From SCN-70-22 sp046327755 (GTDB taxonomy: Bacteria; Gemmatimonadota; Gemmatimonadetes; Gemmatimonadales; Gemmatimonadaceae), in NCBI GenBank assembly GCA_046327755.1, contig JAXLXW010000007.1:1-64000 (forward strand): 64,000 nucleotides of DNA. The letters run 5' to 3'. The notes beneath the pieces were generated by a model that worked only from the letters and a program-made list of their open reading frames with translations, ran no database searches and was not told where the DNA came from. Positions 52,926-61,656 of the stretch are shown one piece after another; within the stretch, counting starts at the first letter, position 1, and each line of letters opens with the position of its first letter. Both the position numbers and the translations under genes were made by a program.

Positions 52926-52959
52926 CCGCAGGCCGCTCCGACGCGAGTTGTCCTGCAGT

Positions 52960-53015
52960 CCTCCGTGTCTCCGTGTCCCCCGTGGTGAAAGATCTTCAAC
53001 ACGGAGACACGGAGG
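52960..53015. repeat. 56-nt hairpin element with perfect 16-bp arms
   Basis: CCTCCGTGTCTCCGTG (52960-52975) pairs perfectly with CACGGAGACACGGAGG (53000-53015) around a 24-nt loop holding AAGATCTT. A further copy of CACGGAGG follows the right arm. Sequences of this CTCCGTGTCTCCGTG type are dispersed in many environmental genomes, as I recall, and behave like REP or small mobile palindromes. It sits 35 bp after the serine hydrolase stop and may act as its terminator. Confidence 0.8.
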
Positions 53016-53132
53016 CACGGAGGAACTGCTCCGCGACGACCGGTGCGATGTGCACCAGCAGTCCACTCGGCCGGTACGTTGTATATGAACGTTCGTCGTC
53101 CCGTGTTTCATTGTCCGGCAGCTTCGCCTCTC

Positions 53133-55553
53133 ATGATCTCGATGCGCCTCACTCCTCGATTCGGCGCGCTCGCCGCGCTGTCCCTCGCTCTCACGCTCTG
53201 GTCCCCGTCGGCGGCGCGCGCGCAGGAGCGCCCGTTCATCGGCGTGCGCGTCGACCAGGATCGTAACAAGGTCCTGCTCGAGGTCACCCCGGATCGCATC
53301 GGGAAGGACTTCCTCCACCAGACCGTCCTTGCGACCGGCGGGGGCGTGGGGGCGCTGGGGCTCGATCGCGGGCAGACGGGGGGGAGTTCGGTGGTGCGCC
53401 TCGAGCGGCGCGGCAAGCGCCTCGTCCTGGTGCGCGACAACTGGAGCGTGCGCGCGCTGGGGGCGAGCGAGGCGGGGGAGCGCGCGGCGAAGGAGGCGTT
53501 CCCGACGTCGGTCATCGCCGCCTTCCCGATCGAAGGCGAAGCCAACGGGGTGCTCACCGTCGATGCGACGTCGTTGTTCCTGGCGGACACGTACGGCATC
53601 GCCGAGTCGATCCGCCGGGCGCAAGGGGGCAACGCGCGCGTCGATGCCAATCGGTCGTGGATCGATGCGTCGCGCACGAAGGCCTTCCCGATCAACACCG
53701 AGATCCACGCCGTCCTCACCTTCGGCGTCGACAACCCCGGGATGGTGCTGCGCCGCGCGGCACCGGAGGCGCAGTCGCCGACGTTCGAGCTGCATCACTC
53801 GCTCGTCGCCCTCCCCGAGGCCAACGGGTGGCGACCGCGCGATGCCGATCCGCGCGCCGGCTTCTTCGGCCCGCGCTTCTTCGACTTCGCGCAGACGTAC
53901 GAAGGGACGTACGGCGATGGCTACATCAATCGCTGGCGCCTGGTCCCGAAGGATCCCGCGGCCTACCAGCGCGGTGAGCTCGTCGAGCCGGTGAAGCCAA
54001 TCGTCTACTACCTCGACCCGGGCATCCCCGAGCCGTATCGCACGGCGCTGCGCGAAGGGGGGAACTGGTGGGGGAAGATCTTCGAGGGGGCAGGGTTCAA
54101 GAACGCCTTCAGCGTGCGTGACCTCCCGGCGGGGGCCGATCCCATGGACGCGCGCTACACGATGATGTACTGGATCCACCGCAACGGTCCCGGCCCCAGC
54201 GTTGGTCCGTCGCTCAGCGACCCGCGCACCGGCGAGATCCTGCGCACCGTCGTCCGCATGGACGCGTGGCGCTCGCTCATCGACTACAACATCTATGCAG
54301 GGCTCCTCCCCGCGGCGGGGCCCAACGGGCTCAACGTCAGCGCCGACGCCTTCGCGATGTCGCGCCGCCGCCAGCATGCGGCGCACGAGATCGGGCACAC
54401 GCTCGGCCTGTCGCACAACTACATCGCGGGGTCGCAGGGGCGAACGAGCGTGATGGCGTATCCCTTCCCGCTCATCTCCCTCGACGCCAAGGGGAACCTC
54501 GACCTGTCCAAGGCCTACGCTCCCTTTGCCGGTGCGTGGGACTCGCTGGCCATCAAGTACGGCTATCGCTGGTACCCGGATGAAGGAGCCGAGCGCGCCG
54601 GGTTGGCGAAGACGATCAAGGAGATGCTCGATCGCAACGTGCGCTTCGTCGCCGACCAGGACGCCGGCGCCGAGGGGTCGATCCCGGAGGTCACGCGCTG
54701 GGTGGAAGGGAAGACGATGTTCGACGCCGTCGAACGCACGAGCGCGGTGCGCAGGCTCCTCATCGACAAGTTCGACGAGCGCGCCATCAAGCCGGGCGAG
54801 CCGATGTACCTCCTCAACATGCGCTTCACGCACGTCTACCTGCACCACCGCTATTCGCTGGAAGGGGTGATCAAGTACATCGGCGGGATGGACTTCCGCT
54901 ACGCGATGCGCGGCGACGGGCAGGAGCCGACGACCATCCTCCCCGGGGCGCTGCAGCGCAAGGCGTTAGGCATGGCGCTCGACGCCCTGGAGCCGGCGGC
55001 GCTCGCCGTCCCCGAGCGCGTGATGAAGCTCATCCCCCCCGTCCCCTTCGGCGGCGACGAGTCGATGGCCTGGATGGAGTCGGCCACCGGAGGCGGCTTC
55101 GACGAGATCTCGCTCGCCGGCGGGCTGGCGACGGAGGTGATCGAGGGGATCATGCATCGCGAGCGGCTGGCGCGCCTGGCGCAGTTCAGCATGCGCGACT
55201 CGACCATGCCCTCCGTCCAGGAAGTGTTCATGCGTGTGGTCGAGCGGACGTGGGGGGCACCGCTCGTCGATGACGCGAACGCACAGGCGTTGCGGCGCAC
55301 GGTGCAGCGTGTGGTGCTCAACACGCTCCTCGACCGGGCGAGCGACAAACAGGCGCTTGCCGAAGTGCGGCAGGCGGCGGAGTGGACCCTCTCCCAGCTC
55401 GACACGCTACTGACGCCGCAGCTCACCACCTCCACCCTCGCCGACGACGCGCAGCGCGCCAGCGCCCGGCGCGAGATTGCCCGCTACTTCGCCGGCGAGG
55501 ACGACCCCGCGACGCGTTCGCGCTTCCGGGTGATTCCACTCCCGTGGCCGTGA
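53133..55553 (+). CDS. Secreted zinc metalloprotease (DUF5117/DUF4953 type)
   Basis: 806 residues with a signal peptide ending AARAQ. The zinc motif is HEIGHTLGLSHNY, a metzincin-like HExxHxxxxxH, at about residue 420. The N-terminal part (FIGVRVDQDRNKVLLEVTPD onward) matches the DUF5117-type domain of these large proteases, and the part after the zinc site the DUF4953 type. It should be a periplasmic or secreted protease, substrate unknown. The start is uncertain among 53085, 53133 and 53142; the last two give the best signal peptide. It shares a stop/start base (TGATG) with the following gene. Confidence 0.88.
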   Translation: MISMRLTPRFGALAALSLALTLWSPSAARAQERPFIGVRVDQDRNKVLLEVTPDRIGKDFLHQTVLATGGGVGALGLDRGQTGGSSVVRLERRGKRLVLVRDNWSVRALGASEAGERAAKEAFPTSVIAAFPIEGEANGVLTVDATSLFLADTYGIAESIRRAQGGNARVDANRSWIDASRTKAFPINTEIHAVLTFGVDNPGMVLRRAAPEAQSPTFELHHSLVALPEANGWRPRDADPRAGFFGPRFFDFAQTYEGTYGDGYINRWRLVPKDPAAYQRGELVEPVKPIVYYLDPGIPEPYRTALREGGNWWGKIFEGAGFKNAFSVRDLPAGADPMDARYTMMYWIHRNGPGPSVGPSLSDPRTGEILRTVVRMDAWRSLIDYNIYAGLLPAAGPNGLNVSADAFAMSRRRQHAAHEIGHTLGLSHNYIAGSQGRTSVMAYPFPLISLDAKGNLDLSKAYAPFAGAWDSLAIKYGYRWYPDEGAERAGLAKTIKEMLDRNVRFVADQDAGAEGSIPEVTRWVEGKTMFDAVERTSAVRRLLIDKFDERAIKPGEPMYLLNMRFTHVYLHHRYSLEGVIKYIGGMDFRYAMRGDGQEPTTILPGALQRKALGMALDALEPAALAVPERVMKLIPPVPFGGDESMAWMESATGGGFDEISLAGGLATEVIEGIMHRERLARLAQFSMRDSTMPSVQEVFMRVVERTWGAPLVDDANAQALRRTVQRVVLNTLLDRASDKQALAEVRQAAEWTLSQLDTLLTPQLTTSTLADDAQRASARREIARYFAGEDDPATRSRFRVIPLPWP

Positions 55554-56020
55554 TGCGCCGGACCGCAGCGAGGGTGAGTGCGATGCTCGCCCTCGCGGGG
55601 GCGGTCGCAGGAGTGATGTCGGTGCCGGCGCGCGCCGACGCGCAGCGCGCGACCCCGGCCGCGATCGACACCGCGGCGGCACCTCCCGCGTCCCCCGAGT
55701 TCAAGTCACCCCAGGCCGCCGCGGCGTTGGGAATGATGCCGGGCGTCGGGCACATCTACGCGGGCGAAATCAACCGCGGATGGCTCCTCATGGCGGCGTA
55801 TTGGACCGGCTACTTCATCATCCGCGGGGGGCGCACCGACACGGTGGGGAAGGTGGGCGGCGTGATGGTGGTAGGCGGATGGCTCTTCGGCGTCGTGGAT
55901 GGCGCGAACGCCGCGCGGCGCACCAACGCGCGCCTGCGGCGTTTGCGGGCAACGACGGCGCCGAGCGACACGACGTCGGCGCGCGACGAAGCCGCTATCC
56001 CTTCTTCTCCTCGCAGTTGA
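55553..56020 (+). CDS. Small secreted/membrane protein, DUF5683-like
   Basis: 155 residues. A signal segment (1-31) is followed by a polar linker and a region typical of DUF5683 or TM2-like proteins: ALGMMPGVGHIYAGEINRGW with two short membrane helices, then GVVDGANAARRTNAR. The family function is unknown. The ATG overlaps the protease stop by one base, so the gene is coupled to the protease. The last 26 bp overlap the end of the convergent VOC gene. Confidence 0.78.
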   Translation: MRRTAARVSAMLALAGAVAGVMSVPARADAQRATPAAIDTAAAPPASPEFKSPQAAAALGMMPGVGHIYAGEINRGWLLMAAYWTGYFIIRGGRTDTVGKVGGVMVVGGWLFGVVDGANAARRTNARLRRLRATTAPSDTTSARDEAAIPSSPRS

Positions 56021-56414
56021 ACATCCACGACACGCCGTAGCGGTCGACCACGGCGCCGAAGAGGGCTCCCCACGGCGCCGCGATGAGCGGCTGCACCGTC
56101 TTGCCACCGTCGGCCAGGACACCGAAGGCGCGATGCGCCTGCGCCGAGTCATCCAGCTGCAACGCGACGTTGACCGCTCCCTCCGTCGGCACCGAGCCGT
56201 GCCCGGGGCCGTCGCTCAGCATCACCACCGCGCCCCCCACCTGCAGCACGGCGTGCATCACGTTGTCGCGCAGCGCCTCGGGGCAGTTGGGGTTGTTGTC
56301 GCCAAAGCGCTGCAGCGCGGTGACCGACGCGTCGAGCGCGGTGCGGTAATGGGCAATCGCCTCGTCGGCGCGGCCGTTGAGGATGAGGTACGGGGTGGCG
56401 GCGTGGATGGTCAT
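55995..56414 (-). CDS. VOC-superfamily protein, PhnB-like
   Basis: 139-residue glyoxalase/bleomycin-resistance-fold protein of the PhnB/3-demethylubiquinone-methyltransferase-like group. Typical are TPYLILNGRADEAIAHYRTA at the N-terminus, the Asp-Gly-Pro-Gly-His segment and the end GVSWMFNCE. Metal binding of PhnB-like proteins is variable and the substrate is not known. ATG 56414 gives the family start; longer in-frame starts add 40 unrelated residues. It overlaps the DUF5683-like gene tail to tail by 26 bp. Confidence 0.88.
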   Translation of the reverse strand: MTIHAATPYLILNGRADEAIAHYRTALDASVTALQRFGDNNPNCPEALRDNVMHAVLQVGGAVVMLSDGPGHGSVPTEGAVNVALQLDDSAQAHRAFGVLADGGKTVQPLIAAPWGALFGAVVDRYGVSWMFNCEEKKG

Positions 56415-56530
56415 GGCTCGGTCGGAGGAGGGGGCGCGAGAGGTCGTGCTGCTTGGACGGTCGCGGAGGCGTGAACTCATCGGTCGCGTTCGCGAACCGT
56501 CCCGGCCGTGCGCTGACGCTACCGCGCCGC

Positions 56531-57226
56531 TCAAAGCCGCGGAACCACGCCTCGCACCACGCCCCGCGCCACGGACGCGGCTGATGCCCGGATGCGCGCG
56601 ACGTCGAGCACCGCCTGCGTGCCAGGCGGTACGTCCCGCTCGACGGCTTCCATCAGGGCACGAACCATCTGGGCGAGCGAGACTAGCCCCAAGCGGGTCG
56701 CGCCGTCACGTAGCGACGGGACGAGCGACGCGACCGCGTACAACGGGATGAGCAGAGCCGGCCACCGATGCCCTGGCCCCATGACGTACCACGGGCGCAG
56801 GACGACGGCGCCGAGCCCGGCGGCACGAATGAGCCGCTCGCCCTCGCGGCGTGCCTCGATGTAGGCGTGCATCACCGGCGCTGGATGGGCCACGCTGAGG
56901 TAGACCAGGTGGGCGGCGCGCGCGTCGGCCATCGCATCCACGGTTGCGCGGATCGACGCCAGGTCGACGCGTACGAACTCCGCCGCCTTCCGCGGGCTGG
57001 GGTGCGGCGTGCCGACCAGGTGCACGACCACATCACCGGGGCGAAGCGCCGCGCGCACCGACTCGGCGTCGAGCGCGTCGCCCACCACCGCGAGCGCTCC
57101 AGGTGCAACGCGACCGCGCGACCCCTCGCGCACGAGGACGCGCACCCGATGCCCGCGCCGCACGAGGGCCTCGCTGAGCGCGCGTCCGATGTACCCCGTG
57201 CCGCCAGTCAGCAGGACATCGCGCAT
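56531..57226 (-). CDS. NAD(P)-binding epimerase/dehydratase-like protein
   Basis: 231-residue Rossmann-fold protein of the atypical/extended SDR type. The nucleotide motif GGTGYIG is at residues 7-13. The usual active-site YxxxK is not clear: the segment around AYIEARREGERLIRAAG has Tyr-x3-Arg, so catalysis is doubtful. Atypical SDRs of this size often bind NAD(P)H and act in lipid or electron-transport assembly. ATG 57226 starts directly at the Rossmann strand. It stands alone, 116 bp from the VOC gene on the same strand. Confidence 0.82.
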   Translation of the reverse strand: MRDVLLTGGTGYIGRALSEALVRRGHRVRVLVREGSRGRVAPGALAVVGDALDAESVRAALRPGDVVVHLVGTPHPSPRKAAEFVRVDLASIRATVDAMADARAAHLVYLSVAHPAPVMHAYIEARREGERLIRAAGLGAVVLRPWYVMGPGHRWPALLIPLYAVASLVPSLRDGATRLGLVSLAQMVRALMEAVERDVPPGTQAVLDVARIRASAASVARGVVRGVVPRL

Positions 57227-57552
57227 GCCGGATTGCGAGTGGGTGGAGGGACGGAGCTGGGCCTCCCGGATTACGACGCGAGCCGTGCGCCCGGATTTCG
57301 CAGATGCCGCACGCATCCGTGACCGCGTCGTGACCCGACGTTTGCCGGGCTGTCGCGAGCGGCGGGCATCGTGGTCGTGCACGGGCGAGACGTTCACCCG
57401 CCCGCCGGTTTCACCCCCCGCGCCGCGCGCTTGCGAGTGGCAGAGGGGGACGTTCGCGTTACACGGACGAGACCATTCCGTTACATGGTAACGGCACCTT
57501 CCGCCCGTCACCGGTTGCACCACACCTCGGGACGGCGAAGGAGCTCGTCACC
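57227..57552. other. 326-bp intergenic region before the porin-like gene
   Basis: This is the longest gap in the window. Near its right end lies an imperfectly centred palindrome CCGTTAC-ATG-GTAACGG (57478-57494), with a related half-site GCGTTACACGG just before it. It could be an operator for the porin gene, 58 bp downstream, or for the divergent epimerase-like gene. I see no clear -35/-10 pair and no coding sequence of good quality in the rest. Confidence 0.5.
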
Positions 57553-58773
57553 ATGCGATTCAGGACATCCGGGCGCGCGCTCGCAGGCAGCGCCGCCCTT
57601 CTCACGTTGATCATTGCGCACCCGCACTCAGCGGCGGCGCAGGACACGCCGCGCGGCGGCGGCGCCGACAGCGCGAAGGCGCCGCCGAAGGCCCAGGCCG
57701 CCCCCGCGCTCCCCTTCGACTTCTCGGGAGTCATCTACACCAACTTCCAGAAGGGAGGGCTCAAGGGGGCGCGCGCGCAGGACCGCTTCGACCTCGAGCG
57801 CGCGTATCTCACGTTGCGCGGCAATGCCGGCGAGCACGTGAGCTGGCGCATCACCGCCGACGTCTACCAGCAGCGCGACACGGTCGCCTCCTCGTTCTAC
57901 CGCGGGTGGGCCCTGCGGGCCAAGTACGCCTACGTGCAGTGGGACTACCTGCGCCCCAAGGGAGATGCGCTCAAGGCGAATGTGCGGCTGGGGCTCGTCC
58001 ATACGGTGATGATCGATCACGAGGAGAGCGCCGGCGACCACGGTGCCTGGCCGCGCGGGATCTCGCAGGTGGCGGTCGAGCAGCAGGGCTACTTCTCCTC
58101 GTCGGACGACGGGATCGCGACGACGCTCACCCTTCCCCACAATGCGGGGGAGTTCTATGCGACGATCACCAACGGGACCGGCTACGGCTCGCGCGAGGTG
58201 GATCGCTTCAAGGACTACGCGGCGCGCCTCACGCTCACCCCGCTGGCGCGCACGAGCGGGTACTGGAAGGGGCTCGACATCTCGCCGTGGATCTCGATCG
58301 GCAACCGGGCCTCGGACTTCGCCGACCGTGACCACGGCACGGTGAAGCGCGTGGACGAGGGGCGCCGGCGCGATCGCTACGGGCTGATGCTCATCGCCAA
58401 GGACCCCCGCCTGACGTTAGGCGCGCACATGGCACGCCGGATCGACGTGGTGGAGAGCGCCGACACGCTGCGCGCCACGACGCCGGCCACCACGGAGCGA
58501 ACGGGGAACGTCACCTCGGTGTACGCGCAGCTGCACCCCTTCGCCTTTGCGCATGGCGGGGTGCACCTCCCCATCGCCCTCCTCCTGCGCGCCGACGACG
58601 TGAAGCCCGATCGTACCGCCGACCCGTACCAGCGCTTCTACGTCGCCGGCCTCACGTGGGAGCTCAACCGGAAGACGTCGGTCACCTTCGACTACCAGAC
58701 GCAGGAGCCGAAGCACGGGAGCCGAGCCCCCGACCTCAAGACGTACTTCGTCCACGTCATCGCGAACTTCTAG
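57553..58773 (+). CDS. Outer-membrane porin-like beta-barrel protein
   Basis: 406 residues with a signal peptide (1-29). The mature part starts with a Pro/Ala-rich linker, then amphipathic strands (FDFSGVIYTNFQKGG, RAYLTLRGNAGEHVSWRITA), ending TYFVHVIANF with the terminal Phe of outer-membrane barrels. It resembles OprO/OprP-type or general porins of diverse bacteria; the solute is unknown. AAGGAG lies 12 bp before ATG 57553. A terminator follows. The palindrome upstream suggests regulated expression. Confidence 0.83.
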   Translation: MRFRTSGRALAGSAALLTLIIAHPHSAAAQDTPRGGGADSAKAPPKAQAAPALPFDFSGVIYTNFQKGGLKGARAQDRFDLERAYLTLRGNAGEHVSWRITADVYQQRDTVASSFYRGWALRAKYAYVQWDYLRPKGDALKANVRLGLVHTVMIDHEESAGDHGAWPRGISQVAVEQQGYFSSSDDGIATTLTLPHNAGEFYATITNGTGYGSREVDRFKDYAARLTLTPLARTSGYWKGLDISPWISIGNRASDFADRDHGTVKRVDEGRRRDRYGLMLIAKDPRLTLGAHMARRIDVVESADTLRATTPATTERTGNVTSVYAQLHPFAFAHGGVHLPIALLLRADDVKPDRTADPYQRFYVAGLTWELNRKTSVTFDYQTQEPKHGSRAPDLKTYFVHVIANF

Positions 58774-58795
58774 CAGCGAGGAGCGGAGCAACGTT

Positions 58796-58830
58796 GCGGG
58801 CGCCGGGGACTCCGGCGCCCGCTGTTGTTT
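58796..58830 (+). terminator. Intrinsic terminator after the porin-like gene
   Basis: GCGGGCGCCGG (58796-58806) pairs with CCGGCGCCCGC (58812-58822) with a 5-nt loop, followed by TGTTGTTT. It lies just after the porin stop and just before the end of the convergent amidase gene. Confidence 0.85.
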
Positions 58831-58831
58831 C

Positions 58832-60682
58832 CTACAGCGTTGGCCGCCGCGCGTGGAAGTCGGTGGCCTGCTGGAACTGGTGCGCGACGGAGAGGATGCG
58901 ATCGTCGGCGTAGAGCGCGCCGATGATCGTGGCGCAGATGGGCTGCGGGTTGAGCGTGGGGGCAGGCTGCGTCGTGTCGGCCGCTGCGCGCTGTCCAAAT
59001 TGCTGTGCCGGCGGGACGTCGAACTTGTAGGGGAAGACGACGCAGGGATGCCCGGTCTGCGCGTTGGCGGCGACGTCGGCCATGGGGGCGGCGATGAACA
59101 TGTCGAGGTCGCGCATGAACTCCCCCCACTTCACGATCATCGCGTAGCGCCGGCGTTGCACCTGGAGGAAGTCGAAGCCGCGCGTGCGGCGCCCGTTGAC
59201 GAAGCGCGGGTTCCAGTCGGCCGGCGCCATGGGGTTGGCGGGAGCGGCGTTAGGCGCTGGCGTCGCCGCGGCCCCTGGAGCGGCCGGCGGCGGCAGCGGC
59301 GGGAGGTTGTCGAGGTCGAGCCCCGTCTCCTTCGCCTTGCGCTGCACGTAGGCGTCGAAGGCGGCGGCGTACTCCACGCCCAGCCCGCCCCCCTGCATCC
59401 CCGGAATACTCGGCCGCGCCCCGATCTCGCGCGGGTTCATCCCCAGCTCGCGCAGCTTCGCCACCAGCTCCTTGGGCGCATTGGGATCCACGCCGATGCG
59501 CAGCGCCCCCAGCTTCACCGCGCGATCGAACTGGAACGGCGTCGTCACCGTCGATGGATCCTTCTCGTCGACACCGTGCAGGACGTTGAAGACCATCGCG
59601 CAGTCCTCGGCGGTGCGCGCCATCGGCCCCACACGATCCTGCGACCAGGCCAGCACCATCCCGCCGTGGCGCGAGACTCGGCCAAAGGTCGGGCGCAGCG
59701 CGGTGAGGCCGCAGCGTACCGCCGGCGAGACGATCGATCCCTGCGTCTCCGTCCCGATGGCGAAGGCGACGCACCCCGCAGCGACGGCCGATGACGGGCC
59801 GGCCGACGACCCGCTCGACCCCTGCGACAGGTTCCACGGGTTGTTGGTGCGCCCGCCAAACCACCAGTCGTTCTGCGCGAAGAGCCCGGTCGAGAGCTTC
59901 GCGACCAGAACCGCCCCCGCCTCACGCAGCCTGACGACGATCTCCGCATCCTCGTCGATGATGCGATCCTTGAAGTCGGCGGCTCCCCAGGTGGTCGGCA
60001 CTCCCTTGGTGGAGAAGAGGTCCTTCACGCCGTACGGAAGGCCGTGCAGCGCGCTGCGCCACTTGCCGGCGGCAATCTCCGCGTCGGCGCGCCGCGCCTC
60101 GGCGCGCGCCTGCTCCGCCATCAGCGTCACGACGCAGTTGAGCGTCGGGTTGAGGCGCTCCAGGCGCGCCAGGTAGAGTTCCGTCAGTTGCAATGACGTC
60201 ACCTTGCGCGCGCGCAGCAGCGCGGCGAGCCGGTGCGCGGGGAGGAAGGCCAGCTCCTCCGGCGAGGTCGGCACCGTTCCCGACCACTTGGGCACGTCGA
60301 ACGTCGCCCGGTCGAACGCCGCGCGCCCGCGTTCGCGCGCCAGCCGCTCCATCAACACCCCCGTCCCCGCCGGGTACGGCTGGAACTGCAGCGCCGGCGC
60401 CTCGCCGTTCCCCAGCGGCAGGGGCGGCTGCGGCGGTTGTTGCTGCTGGCGGATGCGCGCGGCGTCGGCGCTCGCGCCCTGGGCGCGCAGGACGCGCGCG
60501 CTCCCCAGCGTCCCCGCCGCCGCCGTCACGAGCGAGACGAACATGAAGTGGCGCCGGTCGATCTCGCGCCCGCCGGCCCACTCTCCCGCGGCCGCGTGCG
60601 AGCCCGCGAAGGCGTCCAATCCGTAGTCGGCGGCGGCCAGTTCGGCCTCCATCTCCTCGAGCAGTTCGTCAGGCGTCGACAT
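58832..60682 (-). CDS. Amidase signature family hydrolase, probably Tat-exported
   Basis: 616-residue amidase (GatA/AmiE-signature type). The Ser-cisSer-Lys triad is visible: Lys in YGVKDLFS, the Gly/Ser-rich block SQGSSGSSAGPSSAVAAG, and the nucleophile Ser in ETQGSIVSPA. About 40 residues before a Tat-like motif (DRRHFMFVSLVTAAAGTLGS) come first, an unusually long n-region. A Gln/Pro linker follows. It should hydrolyse an amide outside the cytoplasm; with no GatB/GatC nearby it is not the tRNA amidotransferase. ATG 60682 has CTGGAG upstream. Confidence 0.9.
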   Translation of the reverse strand: MSTPDELLEEMEAELAAADYGLDAFAGSHAAAGEWAGGREIDRRHFMFVSLVTAAAGTLGSARVLRAQGASADAARIRQQQQPPQPPLPLGNGEAPALQFQPYPAGTGVLMERLARERGRAAFDRATFDVPKWSGTVPTSPEELAFLPAHRLAALLRARKVTSLQLTELYLARLERLNPTLNCVVTLMAEQARAEARRADAEIAAGKWRSALHGLPYGVKDLFSTKGVPTTWGAADFKDRIIDEDAEIVVRLREAGAVLVAKLSTGLFAQNDWWFGGRTNNPWNLSQGSSGSSAGPSSAVAAGCVAFAIGTETQGSIVSPAVRCGLTALRPTFGRVSRHGGMVLAWSQDRVGPMARTAEDCAMVFNVLHGVDEKDPSTVTTPFQFDRAVKLGALRIGVDPNAPKELVAKLRELGMNPREIGARPSIPGMQGGGLGVEYAAAFDAYVQRKAKETGLDLDNLPPLPPPAAPGAAATPAPNAAPANPMAPADWNPRFVNGRRTRGFDFLQVQRRRYAMIVKWGEFMRDLDMFIAAPMADVAANAQTGHPCVVFPYKFDVPPAQQFGQRAAADTTQPAPTLNPQPICATIIGALYADDRILSVAHQFQQATDFHARRPTL

Positions 60683-60907
60683 CGATCGTTCTCCAGAAGG
60701 TGCAGCTGGCGACATGGTCGCAGGGTCACGAAGCGCGCCCCGCGTGACATGTCCGCAAGGCAGCGCGCCCGCACAATGTGCGCCCCCCCGCGCCCCAACG
60801 CCACGCGCCGCCCGCCCCCGCACGCTCCCGAGAACATCCCCGCGCCTTCGCACGCCACCCCCAACCCCGCGCCCCCCGAACTCCCGTCTCCCGTCCCCGA
60901 ACGCAGT

Positions 60908-60940
60908 GAGGGCGACGCCGCACCTCGCAGCATCGCCCTC
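60908..60940 (-). terminator. Hairpin downstream of the barrel protein gene
   Basis: GAGGGCGA (60908-60915) pairs with TCGCCCTC (60933-60940) in the 290-bp gap between the barrel gene stop and the amidase start. It lies 33 bp past the barrel gene stop in its reading direction. There is no T-run, so termination is uncertain. Confidence 0.45.
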
Positions 60941-60972
60941 CACTTCTCGCGTTACGCCGGCCCTTCGTCCCG

Positions 60973-61656
60973 CTACGGCCGAATGCTCACCCCGACGCTG
61001 AACATCAAGTCCGACTGCCGCTGCGTTTGCGCAGTGATGCCGCGGATCGGGAGCTTCGCCTGGTCGAACGAACTGGGGAGGTACCGCACCTCGGCGCTGA
61101 TCTCCAACGGGCCGCTCCCTACACCGCGAAAGCCGACGCCGATGTCGGCGGTCGGGCGCCACTGGTTCTCGGCGTCGGTGAGGTCGAACGAGTATCCCTT
61201 GAAACCACCGCCGAGTCGCAGCGTGGGATGGAAGTTCTTCCCCAGCGGGGCGCTCAGCATGACGCCCGCGGTCCCGCCCATCACCGTGACCTGGTCGGAC
61301 GGTCCGGTGGTGGTGGGTCGGATCGCGGTGCCGAGGGTGATGCGGCTGAAGCCCATGCTCCCGTTGGCGTACACGGCACCGTACTCGGACAAGAGGTACT
61401 GGACATCGACGGCGAAGCTGGGTCCGGCGCCGAGTCGAGTGTCCTTGCCGTCGGCGCCGATGATGATCGCCGAGCGGGGGACATAGGCCCCGGTGGACGC
61501 CGTGATCCGCCAGATCTCCTCGCCGATGCGTCGTTCGGTCGTCGGTGCCTGCGCCACGGCGTCCGATGCGACGAGGGCTGCGCCGGCCACGCCTGCCAGG
61601 ATGGTCAGGGCGAGGCGCGCCGTCATGCTCGATTCACGTCTCATGGAGGAGGTCAT
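60973..61656 (-). CDS. Small outer-membrane beta-barrel protein
   Basis: 227 residues with a signal peptide ending SDAVAQ. The mature part alternates polar and hydrophobic residues in strands (ITASTGAYVPRSAIIIG, AVDVQYLLSEYGAVYANG) as in OmpA/OmpW-like 8-stranded barrels and ends SVGVSIRP. No periplasmic peptidoglycan-binding domain is present. ATG 61656 overlaps the TGA of the Ig-repeat gene (ATGA), so the two are translated together; ATG 61626 is an alternative with a tighter signal peptide. Function unknown; a partner role for the Ig-repeat lipoprotein is possible. Confidence 0.78.
   Translation of the reverse strand: MTSSMRRESSMTARLALTILAGVAGAALVASDAVAQAPTTERRIGEEIWRITASTGAYVPRSAIIIGADGKDTRLGAGPSFAVDVQYLLSEYGAVYANGSMGFSRITLGTAIRPTTTGPSDQVTVMGGTAGVMLSAPLGKNFHPTLRLGGGFKGYSFDLTDAENQWRPTADIGVGFRGVGSGPLEISAEVRYLPSSFDQAKLPIRGITAQTQRQSDLMFSVGVSIRP

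Noticed and set aside
58832..60682. GatA subunit of the tRNA amidotransferase
   Set aside because: It carries an export-type signal and a Pro/Gln linker and lacks gatB/gatC neighbours.
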